This document shows, piece after piece, positions 10,527 to 23,134 of a stretch of DNA of 64,000 bases. The position numbers and the translations under genes are program-made. How positions within the stretch are numbered: the first letter of the stretch is position 1; each line of letters starts with the position of its first letter. A model generated the notes under the pieces. It made no database searches. It saw nothing but the letters and a program-made list of their open reading frames with translations, and was not told the DNA's origin. The DNA is taken from positions 19,735,981 to 19,799,980 of the forward strand of contig OV050032.1 in assembly GCA_920105625.2 (NCBI GenBank). Reading direction: 5' to 3'. Source of the stretch: Clusia tigrina. Its lineage: Eukaryota > Arthropoda > Insecta > Diptera > Clusiidae.

Positions 10527-13500
10527 ACGAGTCGCAAGCGTCCATTCCTCGAACAAATGTACCCGCCATCCGAGTCCCGCACCTATTGAAAATCCTCAGC
10601 GAATGCTGAACAAACCCAATCCAGCACACTCACCCCGGTTACGATCCTCATCCCTATCCGTCCCGTTCCGTCCCGCTCCCGATCCTGCTTAACCCATAGC
10701 GCAACAGTGGCCGACGTGCCGATGTGCCGACGCTCTAAAGCTCCACAGCTCCAAAGCACCATCCCGAGCCCGCTCCCGATACGATCCATGCGTCCACTAA
10801 CTACAATAGCAACTAAGAGATTGCGTTCAATACTCCACTTACTCGTAAGCTTGCTTCTATGTCGCGCTGCAGTCACTGCCTGCAAGAGTAAATCTAAATC
10901 TAAATTGTAAAATTTTAAATGTAAAATGTAAAATGTAAATTGTAAAATGTAAAATGTAAAATGTAAAATGTGAACTGTAAAATTAATCGCTGCAAATGTG
11001 TCTCGCCAGCACCTCGCTTTGTAAACTTGTATCTCGAAATTGCTTGTAAGCTCGCTCGTAAGCCTTCGCGCGAGCACGTGAAGATAAATTTAATGATTTG
11101 TTTTGTTCTCGTCCAGAGAATTGTTTATGTCTGTGACTGCGACAAATTTGATTGATTTGATTTGATTCTGATTCTGATTCTGATTCTGATTCTCATTCGA
11201 TTCGATTCAATTCGACTCGATCGCATCGATTTGTATTGTTTTGTTTATGTTTGGCAATAATTTGAGTTGTGAAATGTTGTTCATTATGCTTTTTGTGAAA
11301 TTAAATTTGTATTTTTTTTTGTTTATTTTTATATCCTTATTTTTTATTTAGTAACTAGTTCTTATTTAATTTGTACTGTAATAGTAATTGAAATGCAATT
11401 TTGTTAAATCGAAGAAATTCATTTTCTTTTATTTAATGTAACGATATGTATATGTATTAAAAATTATAAACAAAAAAAAGGAGAATGGTCTTTTCTATTT
11501 CCAATATCCAGTGCGAGGTCATTTCAGATTCCCTCCCCGTCACAACGTAATACCGACTCCAAATAGACATGTTTCTCATACCACGATTCTCACAGAAACA
11601 GCGCTGACATGCACAATAGCTCTGAATATATCGCCACTGGGCAGTCGAGGGCCCATTGTATGCCCGTAATAACATAACGAGGCGCTGCACAGTGGGGTCG
11701 AAGCCCAGATCCGCTTTTGAGCTTCTAATTTGAATGTCTGTGAAAGAAGTAGCAGACTTTGGAACCCAACTGGTTTAAAAGGGGTTTTTGTGATATGCCT
11801 AAAAGCAGGCAAGCATTTCTGTCAGACGCACGCAAAGCTTTCGAGTCAACAAAAGGAGTTCATATTCAAAGAACAGCTTTCAGAATTACTGACGCATCAC
11901 CGACAGCTGGGGGATTGCGAGATGCCGAATAGGCAATAGCTAGGTCTGAGCTCAGTGCATAAACTGATGGCGTCTGGTATACACAGGACTGGGCGTGGCC
12001 CACCTCTGAATCACAGGTAGAACGCGGCCCCTAAATGCCCGCACAACATAACTTAGCGTAGCAAACAGGCCGCATACTGTCTATTGGACGATTTGATGTA
12101 TGGTGACGCTGCTGCTGCGCCACTACCTCCTTGTCTTGATCAATTTGTGGTGTTGTTGCTATTAATTTGATGGTCGCCAACACAATCTCAGCCCAGCACA
12201 ATTTCACACAGTCATTTAAAAGTGAGTAATGCACTGTAAGCCGCGCTGCGTAATTAAGTATTGCGTTTTTGTTCTGGTCTTTTTTGTTGTTGCTGTGTGT
12301 GCGTTTTGTGGTCGCACTACCCGCATAGCCATATGTGCATTAGGGGTGTGTCGCTGCTATTAACCTACACCATGAAAGCGAACCCGCAGGCAGAGCACAG
12401 GCACAGGCACTGTTGGACCTGTTGCAAAACGAGTTGCGGTGCTCGAAGTCGACTTCAAAAGCGCAGCACCCCGGGCTCCAAAGCGGCTCATAGCAATGCT
12501 GCGGTGGCTGTTATGTCCGCAAACGAATGGACAGGTGTATGACGCGCACAACACGCACGACTCCGACTGTTTGCTCAGCCAAATTCAAGTGTCGAAATTG
12601 AAGACCCCCGCGGGTGCCATACGGCTGTGCTTACGTGCTGGCTAGTGAGCATCTCTCGCATTACCGCTGAACTCACAATTGAAGTGATGCTTTTGTGATG
12701 CTTGTGGCGCTTACCGGAGTAGGTAAGAGTTTGTAAGCGCTTTAGCAGATTCTGAGCGTGACAAGTACGAATGCCCTGGCTCCGCAGTTGAGCACACGCC
12801 CAGGGACAGAGACTGTGATGACTCTGCGTGTGGGAGGTCTATGCTAGTTCTATATTTTATTTCTGTGAATCAGTGGTGGAGTCACCATACATCGCGAGTT
12901 GTCTGTTGGCTGTAATTATTTGTGTTCGCTCCACTTCTCATACTGATATGCGGTCAGGGGTCTATGTAATTATTTTGCATCATTCGCACTCACATGAATC
13001 GATCAGTCAGTCACCCGCTCCGCATAGAAGGCAGAATCATTTTTCCATGCAAACTGCAATTTGCAATCTGTTCATTGACTCGCTTAGACACCTGTCGTTA
13101 CATTCCAGCAGAGATCGCTGCGAACTGTACGCCCAGGCAGCATGCAAAGGAGGGCACAAATTGAAAGGTGCATTTACTAACTTCGCGCCCCGAACGAATT
13201 TATAATTGCACTCGAATGAGTCAGTACACTGGCAACATCACGAACGATTTATCAAATCAAATTACTCAATCTACAAAGTTGTGGCCCCTTTTCAATGCGA
13301 GATTTTATTACAAAAATATGAGATTCAGAAACAAAACTGATAAGCAAATAAATCAAATAAAAGGAAATGCAAGAATATCAGTGAGAAATGCAGCCAGAAT
13401 GCAGTTTTCTGAGATTCGGAGTCATCAGTTAAATTTTGTACGAATAATAGCGTGGAAGAATCTGGAAATATTGGGTAAAGAATGGAGGAGGGTTCCTCGG

Positions 13501-13838
13501 ACTGCTCCCCAAGCGTAAGTATGATTCATTCTATGTATATGGCAGCAAATTAGTAAAACAGCCAGTTCTGTACGCATTGCATAAGCAGTTCATGCAAAAT
13601 AGCACGGCATGCAGTTGGTGTCACTCGCTTCCCAGTGGAGACATCGCTTGCCTTGCGTAAGTACCCTCTATGCCAAACTATACTGGTAGCAAACGTTATC
13701 TGGAAGATCCATAACAAACTTTTCAGTTACAAATTTTAAGAGTAAATTATGTATTGGCTTGAACAGAAATTGAAAATTTATCAACAATTACCATTTGAAT
13801 TACAAATGCTCAGTTTTCAAGAAGATAACTACTATATA
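10527..13838. other. 3' region of the cuticle gene and intergenic DNA
   Basis: It contains the presumed 3' UTR (ATTAAA at 11300), a (TGTAAAA)n tract at 10911-10977 and (TGATTC)n at about 11157-11215. The rest (11.4-13.8 kb) has only short, domain-free open frames. Confidence 0.5.
10911..10977. repeat. (TGTAAAA)n tandem repeat
   Basis: About eight copies of a 7-bp unit TGTAAAA (variants TGTAAAT, TTTAAAT), in the 3' flank of the cuticle gene. Confidence 0.8.
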
Positions 13839-14786
13839 CGAGGTGTGATCAAAAAAGAACCGTTATTGTGTGATCAAAAAATAAAGTATTTATTTATTCA
13901 TCAACAACTATCTTGTCCCCTTCAAAGTAATACCCCTCAGATATAATACACTTATGCCAGCGTTTTTTCCTATCTTCGAAACACTTCTGAAACGCTTTTT
14001 TTGGTATCGCCAAGAGCTCCGGTTTCGATTTTTCTTTTATCTCCTCAATCGTAGCAAAAAGCTTTCCTTTCATCGGTGTCTTTAGTTTTGGAAAGAGGAA
14101 AAAGTCAGCGGGGGCCAAGTCCGGTGAATACGGTGGTTGAGGCATGATAACGGTTTTGTTTTTGGCCAAAAACAGCTCCTGAGCGATGTCCATGCGACGT
14201 TGTTTTTGCTCAAAATTTAGCAATTTTGGAACAATCTTCGCTGCCGCACGTTTCATGCCTAAAACATCCGTAAAAATTGCTTGGCATGAGCCGAACGATA
14301 TGCCAACATCATCAGCAACCTCTCTGATAGTGATTCGACGATTATCCAAAATCATTTTCTTCACTGCGTCAATGTTTTCATCGGTTGTTGACGTGCTCGG
14401 GCGACCAGGATGAGCATCGTCATTGACATCTTCTCGGCCTTCCTTAAACCGGTTATACCAATTGAACTTGTGTTCTGCTCATAGTAGACTCGCCAAAGGC
14501 CACAGTCAACATTTCAAATATCCTTGCGCATTTAATTTCATTTTTTACACAAAACTGAATACAGTTTCTTTGATCTATTTTTTTCGAATAGTACAAAATC
14601 GAAGAGCACACCAAAACACGACTAACCTTTTTATCCGTCAAAAACAAACTGACAATCCAAAATGGTTGGTATTGCCAACATATATAACAGACATGTGTAC
14701 CAACATAACAGAAAAAAAATGCGAACATCGAACATACGTAACTCACGAAAAGATGAAAATAACGGTTATCTTTTGATCACACCTCG
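13839..14786 (-). mobile_element. Internally deleted mariner-family (Tc1/mariner) transposon
   Basis: This 948-bp element is bounded by inverted repeats CGAGGTGTGATCAAAA and TTTTGATCACACCTCG, with TA on both sides (13837-13838 and 14787-14788), the expected mariner target duplication. It carries a minus-strand transposase remnant. Full-length mariners are about 1.3 kb, so roughly 0.3 kb is missing. The element cannot encode active transposase but might still be mobilised through its ends. Confidence 0.93.
13894..14640 (-). pseudogene. Mariner transposase remnant
   Basis: Read on the minus strand, the N-terminal helix-turn-helix region is present (CIQFCVKNEIKCARIFEML, then FGESTMSRTQV). A frameshift near 14455 leads to WYNRFKEGREDVNDDAHPGR, RITIREVADDVGISFGSCQ and DVLGMKRAAAKIVPKLL. 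After MDIAQELFLA the sequence jumps to KNKTVIMPQPPYSPDLAPAD. The block with the first two catalytic Asp residues is lost; only the third, in the SPDLAP motif, remains. It ends near FEGDKIVVDE. Both the frameshift and the deletion mean it is non-functional. Confidence 0.9.
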
Positions 14787-14959
14787 TATCCAAGAATGAT
14801 AGAATATCTATTTTATATATCACTCTTGCTATATATCAGTAATAAGTATTTGGATTTGATGATTATATGCTGTCATAGCCAACTTTTTATATTCGAATTT
14901 TGGTATCTAGTACGAATCCTTAAAAAGAAGTGTCTATATTTTTTCCTATCAAGTTTCGG

Positions 14960-15390
14960 AAAGATTAGTCGTTAAGCCAGTGCCTTCGTCTGCCCAACAC
15001 CTTTTGGCTTCACTCACGCTGCTATCCTTCAACATTAGTTTGCAGGTGGCAATTGGCCTTGCATCTGTCCGTACACAGAGGAAGCTTGGCACCCCGTTTG
15101 GTTAGCTCACCAGCCCTACAGTTCCCTTCAATATCACTATCTCCCGGAACCCTGAAAACTGTGCTGATATCATTTCAATTGACTAAAAACTGACGCTTTG
15201 GTATATTTGCCTCTAAATATGCATCTGTCCACTGTTGCACATTACCACAAACTTTCCAATCGAAGAATTTAGTGTGGCAGACACATTTCTGCCATTCGCT
15301 GTTCATGCCACCCATACCGAACAGCTTGGGAGCTATGGATAATGACAGCTATTCTGGAAGCTTCCTTATAGTCACCAATAACCATCGCAA
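14960..15390 (-). pseudogene. Decayed LINE fragment: RNase H domain
   Basis: The minus-strand translation gives VPGDSDIEGNCRAGELTKRG and, after a frameshift, PIATCKLMLKDSSVSEAKRC followed by WADEGTG. This matches the end of the RNase H domain and the linker of R1/I/LOA-type non-LTR retrotransposons (compare the usual W-VPGH-x-D-I-x-GN-x-x-AD-x-LA). An upstream AVIIHSSQAV fits the SDSQAA strand. It has several frameshifts and no identifiable ends. Confidence 0.68.
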
Positions 15391-15399
15391 ACAACGAAA

Positions 15400-17757
15400 A
15401 TTAGTGGCGCATTAACAAACCATTTACTTGAAGTCTTGATACACAATACTAGTAAATGAGAATAAGAAATTCCCGTAATTGTTGATAATAATTTAAATTT
15501 AAATTGGTAATTTTAGGTTCGTTCCTCACAGCTGCGAGTCGTGTGCAAAATTACCTTCAGTGGCGAAAAATTGGTCTCCATTACACGGAGTCATTATTTT
15601 AATTGAATTCCACATGACGCACTTTTCGGCAGGAGTAACTCGCTTGGCACTAATGGCGCAAGTAAGCAGCATGTTGGCGGTTGCGGAGTTCTGGGGCTGC
15701 TTTAAAACAGAACTTAATAAAATAATCACACATAGTAAATAAAAACACCACCAAATAGCAGAAAATGAAGGCAGCCGCCTTCACGCACGGCTCCGTGTGT
15801 GGCTGTGTGTGTTTGCATGTGTTCGTGTGTAGGACTGTAAGTGTTCGTGTGTATGGGTGCATGGTGATTGCTGTACCAAGTCGCAGGAAATTACATAAGG
15901 TGAATGCTTGTGTTGGCTGCTTTCGCCACACCTCGACAGTAAAACTGAAATTTTATTTATGAATGAATTTGAAAGCATTCAAGGCCAACTGCGTCGAATG
16001 CCCACAGAAGGTACAGGAATACGAATAGCTGTGTTCAGGCCACACCAACGCGGTGAAGAAAAGGAAAATCAATATTTTCCAAGTCAATTGTAAATATTTG
16101 CAAAATGAGACAAGTGATACCATGTGGCACGGGCACACAGAAAACTGGCACAGATACTCTGGGAGACACTTCTTGCATACAAATCAAATAAAATTTGTAT
16201 TAGGCAGAGAAGTGCCGGCAAGAATGTACCAAATATGTACCCTATATAAGTAGATGCACTGGTAGCCATCACCATCCTCTTCCAATGCTACGCAATCGTT
16301 AATTCTAATTCAAATTTTCAAATGTACGAAAGTGCAAGCGTATTTCAAATGAGAGTGCGTTTTGTTCGAGAAGAAATTACATGTAAATACATCACCAATA
16401 ATACTTGCGTTTAATGTAACAGCAATTTCTTTCTTATTCAATTAGAGAAGACCGTAATATTTCAAATACCACTTTCGGAGAATTGGAACTAAAACTGCAG
16501 CGTCATTGCAATTGACATCGAACTATTGCTGTTGGAACCAGAACTGTAAAAGACAAATACAAGTATCAGAACAATTACAAATTTCAACAAATAATCACTT
16601 AATATTTGTAATTGATATTTATATACTTTAATTACAATAAAAACAACGTCTTCAATTACTTCAAATACTTTGACCATCTGAGAACTGTATTCAGCAAATT
16701 CCGAATTTGTTGAATTTCATATTGCTAGTACACTGCCACGCCCATTTCTTAGACTCTCCACAAGTGGGTACTCTCCATCATGCCTTGGGTACCCTACATA
16801 AGCCCCCCCCAATTACGAGTATATGCGGCAAAATTCAAACATGTTTTTGTGACTCTTTAACTTCGCACCTACCCCCACCCCCTTATCCGAACCAGCCGCT
16901 GATGACAGCGACACCAGCAATTTTCGGCTTAGTTCGCTGAAGTTGACAACGCTTTTATTTGCCTATAACCAACTTAAACAAAGTCGCACAAAAGACGAAA
17001 CAACAACAATGAAGATAAAGAAAAGCAAACAACAAAATTAAAATAAGCGACTCAAATACGCATCGAAATGGTTTTCCGCTTTTGTTGTTGCTTTTGTTGT
17101 ATTTAACTTAAACGGTCAATTTTAGTTAAACAGTTTCTTCAAATTGACAATTTTGAATTTTGAAATAAAAAAATTGTTGTGCTTTAATTATCAAAAAAAC
17201 ATAAATAAATAGATACAAAAAATAAATGAATATCCGAAGGCAGAGCTTAGTTGGGGGGGTTTAAAGTGTTTCGACAGAAATCTTGGCTTCAAGTACAATA
17301 AAAGTGAAAAAGTAAACAAACGAAACGAAACACAACAAAACGACAAAACAACAAAAACAACAAAAACAAAACGCTTGGCAATAATTTAGCACTCGGCATG
17401 AGTAATAAAGCATTCAAACTTGGCTGCTGCTGGTGCGGCTTCTAGCGTCGCAACTCAGCCGGAAAATGAAAATATAAATTGACTGGTTCGGTGGGAAATG
17501 GAATTATTAAACGCCAAAACGCCGGAATAAGTGGTTGCCAGTGCTTCAGACGCTCCATGCTCTACGCGCTTACTACGAACAACGAATAATAAAAAGAATA
17601 CGGGGAGCCAAAGGAAGCACCTAGGAAGCAGCATACCTGCCCGACTCTAAGCACTCCTCTAAATAACCCGCTCCTTCTGCTCTGATCCGTGCGTCAAGGA
17701 CTCAATCGGGGTGCCAATCGCAGCAGCATCGCTCGTGCGTGTTTGTTTCGGGTCGAA
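15400..17757. other. Intergenic DNA upstream of the Gly/Tyr-rich gene
   Basis: No coding exon is recognised. There is a GT-rich tract near 15790-15860 and AT-rich CAA/AAC repeats at 16980-17370. The last part is the promoter and 5' UTR side of the gene starting at 17758, but no core promoter motif is clear enough to call. Confidence 0.5.
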
Positions 17758-17799
17758 ATGTGGAAAATGTTTGCCAGCGCAAAAGTGTTCGTGGCGCTG
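17758..17799 (+). CDS. Gly/Tyr-rich gene exon 1
   Basis: Encodes MWKMFASAKVFVAL, then donor GTCAGT. It ends in phase 0. This is the first part of the signal peptide. Confidence 0.72.
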
Positions 17800-19618
17800 G
17801 TCAGTGTTGTTGTTATTATTTCAAATATTGTTGGTGATAAATTTAATTTAATGAATATTCTTAAGCGTGTTCGCCACAGTGATTAGGACAACCATATTTA
17901 AACGCTCGTATTTCTCTTCCGCCACAGTTCACGCTCGCATACGCCGCCGATGTCGGAACTGAGAGCAAAGGCGCAGCGGTATCCGATCTGGACACATCCG
18001 CCACGTCCGCAAAATGTGAGTATAGGGTATTAAAAGGCAGCGGCGCTAACCCTGACACAGAGTCCTCTGCTTTGGACCACTACGAATTTGGGGGTTTTGG
18101 CTCTGCATTCACAGCCAATGGTTTTGGCTTCGAACACTCCATCCTGTATTTCGTACTTTTAACGCTTTTATCGTTACTCCCGTTTCGTTACTCGTTGGCT
18201 TCATTTGTAGCAATCTCCTCGTTGGATTCACCCCTGACGCTACCGTGCATGAAGGCATTACTCGGTAAGCTTAGAATGACTGCCTCTGAGTTCTCGTTAC
18301 GTAGGTATCTGAGGAGTTACAAATACTAAAGTAACGACAAGTCGTCCTTATGTTGAAGCACCTGGCGTAGAGTGCCTTCCGCTTCTGTGACATTCACTTC
18401 TCTATCCAAATCCAACTTACCGTTGAGTTTTTGTGAGTTAGTTGCTGGGGAGTCTGTTGGAACCTTCCTCATGGTTAAATAATTCTGGCTGAGTGCCTTC
18501 CGCTTCTGTGACATTCACATTTGAGCTGGATTCGATAGGTGGGACAACTATATCCAAATCCAACCTAGCGTTGAGTTTTTGTGAGTTAGTTGCTGGGGAG
18601 TCTGCTGGAACCTTCCTTATGGTTAAATAATTTTGGGTGAGTGCCATATTTTTAGTCCCGAATTGTTCCTTCGAAAATTCGCACAGTAACTTCTGGGGAC
18701 AAGGTTATCACTGAGGTATCTGAGGGCTTCTCGGAACAAGGAATCTTTTCAGTTTAACACGACAGAATTCCTAAAATAGAAAACTATTTTACCGCACCTT
18801 ATTTAAGCAACGCTTTAGCAATGTGTTTGAAATTCGTATGTCCGCGGGTATGGGTTTCCTCACACTTCCCCCATGAGTTCTTTTGCCTGCTCAACGAGTA
18901 CATACTCGCAAGGCCATGTCCAACGCAGCCCTTGATTCCAGTGACCCATCTATGCTAATGAAATGTCGTAACTTTTAACATTTTCGTTTATTTGAAACAA
19001 ATTATTTTTCCAGTATTTAATTTAGGGAGCCTCTTCGGCCAATCCTCCAACAATGGCTACGGCTACGGCAGTGGTTACAACCCGAACACCTACCGGCCGT
19101 ATTACACCTCAACCAATGGGTACTATCCCAGCACTGGATCCGGGTATTACCCGAGCACGAGCACCGGCTGGATGGGCAGCTCCTATCCCGGCTACGGCAG
19201 CAGCAGCGGCTTCTATCCCGGCACCACGAGTGGATACTACCCCAGCAGCGGATACTACCCCTCGAGTGGCTACAACCCGACCGGCACTAATATACTGGGC
19301 GGCAGCGGCGGCTATGGCGGCTACAATGGCTACGGGGGCTATGGCGGTTACGGAGGTAATGGCGGTCTACGACAATATTACGGTTACTCGAATCCCGATT
19401 ACGCAGGCTACCGCAATCGGGGTTACGGCTACTTGGCAGACACTGACCGCAACGGACTGCCCAAGCGCGAGCGCTATGGTGGCAGCTCTGGCGCTGGCAG
19501 TCGTTACGGCAGTGGCTACACCAGAGGTTACAGTAGTGACGAAGGTAGTGGTTACGGCTCTGGCTATGGTGGCCGTGAACTTGATCGCGTACCCGGCGTG
19601 TATCGGGGCTACGATTGA
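17758..19618 (+). CDS. Secreted Gly/Tyr/Ser-rich structural protein (3 exons)
   Basis: Join 17758-17799, 17928-18015, 19014-19618, giving 244 codons plus TGA, with GT/AG at both introns (128 and 998 bp). Residues 1-20 form a signal peptide ending FTLAYA. A short hydrophilic stretch (ADVGTESKGAAVSDLDTS) follows. From residue 45 the protein is dominated by Gly, Tyr and Ser: GYGYGSGYNPNTYRPYY, repeated GYYPSSGYYPSSGY, then GGYGGYNGYGGYGGYGG and a charged, Arg/Tyr-containing tail ending RGYD. There is no enzymatic domain. Composition fits cuticle, chorion or other tyrosine-crosslinked extracellular matrix. I do not recognise the family. AATAAA lies at 19667, about 50 bases after the stop, which supports the 3' end. 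The start was chosen because exons 1 and 2 together give a clean signal peptide. Confidence 0.8.
17928..18015 (+). CDS. Gly/Tyr-rich gene exon 2
   Basis: It lies between CGCCACAG and GTGAGT. It completes the signal peptide (FTLAYA) and adds ADVGTESKGAAVSDLDTS and so on. It ends in phase 1. Confidence 0.75.
18370..18645. repeat. Tandem duplication (121/148 bp) inside intron 2
   Basis: Two direct copies start GAGTGCCTTCCGCTTCTGTG at 18370 and 18491, and a third start (GAGTGCC) is at 18639. The second copy has 27 extra bases. On the minus strand each copy reads as related peptide (NYLTIRKVPADSPATNSQKL; VNVTEAEGT), but the spacing shifts frame between copies and no splice context is evident. Confidence 0.75.
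19014..19618 (+). CDS. Gly/Tyr-rich gene exon 3
   Basis: It follows TTTTTCCAG. It encodes LFNLGSLFGQSSNNGYGYG onward, all the Gly/Tyr/Ser repeats, and ends at TGA 19616. The frame is fixed by phase 1 from exon 2. Confidence 0.85.
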
Positions 19619-19666
19619 GCGTTCGGCGCTGTAGAAAACTCATCGCTTATGCTTTCATGTGTTAAC

Positions 19667-19672
19667 AATAAA
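19667..19672 (+). terminator. Poly(A) signal AATAAA
   Basis: A canonical hexamer 49 bases after the stop codon of the Gly/Tyr-rich gene, followed by T/GT-rich sequence (TTTGTTTGTGTGTTG). Confidence 0.7.
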
Positions 19673-21064
19673 TTATAATTTGTTTGTGTGTTGATATTAA
19701 ATAGTTACTTTTGTGTTTCTGCGTGAGTGTGGCTGTCTAAGTGTATTGCATGTTCAAAGTAGCTAATTCCCTTTCCTGCCATTGTAAGAAGAGTTTCTTG
19801 TGTGACATCACAATGTCACAGCTGTCGCAGCGGCTGGCGTTGCATGCCCAATTGAGCGCTAATTGCGCAGCTGTCATACTGCAAATTCACGAGAGTACAC
19901 TGTAACTGAAAACGCACAGGCGCTGGGCAGCTGAGCGGGCATCGCAGCCCGTCGATGGCGCATTGGTGGGAAGAAGTGGCGATGCACGACAGGTGTGGAC
20001 GTTCTAAACTCTTTTACTAAATCATAAACTTGATATCTTCCAGAGAGTATGCTATATGACCAGTGGTAGGCAAAATAGGTCGTGACGACCTCACCTCTCA
20101 TAATGATGATCGTGTAAAACTGTTGTGCCTGCTGTAATTCGCTTAACGGAACTGTGAAATGGTCAATGGCGAAGCAATGCTAGTTAGAATCTGATCCAGC
20201 GTTTTTAAGAAGACTCCCTAAAAATATAGGAGAGAGAAGTTGTCCACATTTTGTATGAGATTCTTATTGGATGATCTTTGCTAGAACCTTCCAGAATCTG
20301 GGAATCATGACATAGCTTGACACTGTTTCCGCACAACACTCTTTCTGACTGTTTGTTTACATGCATTAACTCCACACTAACCCAGAGCTTTGCTCATCCA
20401 CGCTAAACTAACCCCCTCGTAATTATATCTTGCATCAACTAACTCAGTAAATCTTGTAGCTAAATACCATGAGAGCCTAAAAGTATGCAGTAATTCATGT
20501 TAACCACGACGTGGTGTGCTTTAATGCGACTCTGATAATCAGATGGCCAGCTTGTGACGTAAATAATTAACGACAACAAAAAAGTCCTCACTAATTTGCA
20601 TATTGTGTTGCTTTTTTAAAAATATTTTTGTATAATTCTCTGCGGCGTCTGAACGAACGCTTGCAAATTTTATTTCTAGGCTACCCGCTCAAATCGGCTT
20701 TTGGCGGCTACAAGTACTGACAGCACATGCGGGTGAACAAGCGCCCACTGCAACCAGCGCAGCAGCAATACAGCATGGCAACATCGCACGCTCATAACTC
20801 ATCTGTCCATCTAACCGCTTGCGCCACCCACCTCATCATTCCCACCTGCCAGCACAAGCTACCAACCGACCAAACCAACTGAGCACTTGTCTGATTTATG
20901 CTAATTTGAAATAATCATTTAAATACGGAGCGATTCTCATCTTTCCAGCTTTTAAGCATCTTTTCCACGACTCAACCTCACTGTTCATCGATTATTGTCC
21001 GCTGTCATGGCTGCAGTGCTGCCTGCTCACATCTAATACTGGCTCCATCCCTCAGTCACTCGTA

Positions 21065-21116
21065 CACTCAGTCACTCAGTCACTCAGTCACTCAGTCACT
21101 CAGTCACTCAGTCACT
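21065..21116. repeat. (CACTCAGT)n tandem repeat
   Basis: About six and a half perfect copies of an 8-bp unit. Confidence 0.9.
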
Positions 21117-23063
21117 CCTCAATTCATTCATTCATCCATTGACTGTGCAATTTATGCGCACCAGCGTCATTCATGTTGAATCAGCGAAGCGTGCTTGATG
21201 TCTTCTTTCTGTCTGGTTGCGTCAGTCGCGGCTGACGTCACTGGCCGCCGTCCGTCTCCAAGGCAGTTTTTGATGTTTGTGTACGCGTAGCTGCGGCTGC
21301 GACTTGCATGCAGCGTTGTGCTGGAATTCACAGATTTTATGCTCAGCAGTGTGGTACGTTTATTAAGAAGGCAGCGGCCGTGCACAGACTCGCACAAACT
21401 TAAAGCTCTACACCAGGCACTCACTGCACCGCAGCGCAAAGCCGTCAACCGCAGTAAATCTTCACACCTCCGCGTAGCACGGATTTCGGGGCATAGCATT
21501 GACTGAGGGGAGTGCACGAGGAAAGTGGGATGGGGCATGGTTTCTTTTCATTATAACAGCACAATGGTTGCCCGCCATTCTTGTGACTTTTGCTTACACG
21601 AATATTTAAGTAATTGGGCGTAGCTCTAAGTCATCTTTCAAAGTTCCAGTGAAATACTGAAGTAGCAAATGAAAGAAAAATAAAGTTCAATTAAAGTTAT
21701 AAAGAAAAACTTCATTTTTAAGTTTATTTGCATATATGTACTTTTTGATGCTGCTTCAATTACAGACATCGAGGCGGACAAGGCAGGTAGTGGGATGGAA
21801 GTTCTGTAATTCGAGCCACACTCAAAAATATTTTCCCAATGGCGTTCAATTCCAAATTCCGACAATTGTTCAACTGTGCCTGCCTACAATAAGGAGAGAA
21901 TCCTTTAGAGGAACTTTAAGAAAAGCCACACGCGTGATCAACGAAGCTGTCTGTGCGTTGAGATCCTCTTCTGGACATTGGTCGTATGATACCCCTACGT
22001 ATTAGCCACATTGTATGGAACTCCAATTATTATTGGGCCACGCCTGGAGCACGCATCCGTCGAGTGGTTTGCGTTTTAATATACCTCTCAATAGGTCTAA
22101 CACCAAAGTAGGCAGAAAATATTTTTTTTTCTTTTTTTTTTTTTATTCTGGCTGACATAAAGTCACGCATAGACCGATTGGTCCCTAGCTATACAATCAA
22201 TAATTTTTTCTTGGTATTGCCACAATTACTCAGTGTCCCAGCTTAACTCTTCAGAGCAGACCAACAAAACTTTAGTGAAAATAGAGGGATAAGGGGGAGA
22301 ACAAAATGTACAACGCGCGGCGGTAGTACCCAAAGGCAGTATTTGGCAACGACGGACCAAAAAATGAGCAACGACGTTGGTGGACTGTAATATAAGTTTT
22401 AATTACTCTGCATCGTTGGGTGCGCTCTCGTAGCTACGCTCATATATGAAGTAATAGACAAACCAGACTTTATTGACTTACGCAAGTATTTGATACGTTT
22501 TACAATGTTGTTAATCATAAAAGAAGGGATAAATTGGAGTATATGATATAAAATGAGTACAAAATATAGTATACATTTAATCTATTAAAGATATCAGAAC
22601 ACTCCCAAACACATAATGTTCACCATTCCGATGTCACACTATTCAAGCCAACAAGACAGTGAACCCTATTTAAAGACATACCTTGGGATGTGACTCACTA
22701 ATATATGACACAACGTGAGACTGCTACAGACTCATCGAGGCCAAGAGAGTAAAGTTGTATTCACCCCAATGTGTGATTTGCTCCACTCACCGTAAGGGAA
22801 GGATTGTTTATGCAGCAAATGTGATGCCCATATCAACCAGAGCTGAAACCGCAGTATGTAACATTAGCATTATTCTTATCTACTGGAGACGCATTTATCA
22901 ACAATTCAAATTCAAAACAGGCCTACACCGGTACGAACGACTCGTAATTCGGGCATTCAGTTTTCTGCTCAAGAGATCGCATCGATCCGAACAAATTTGG
23001 GATGGTCGCTTCCTCCACTCGCCAGTTCTAAATAGCAATGCGTTTTTGACTTTATTGATATGG

Positions 23064-23134
23064 TGTTGTTGGCGTTGTCTGTGTTGTTGGCGTTGTTTAT
23101 GTTGTTGGCGTTGTTTGTGTTGTTGGCGTTGTTG
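23064..23134. repeat. 18-bp tandem repeat
   Basis: Four copies of TGTTGTTGGCGTTGTTTG, starting at 23064, 23082, 23100 and 23118, with single-base differences. Confidence 0.88.
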
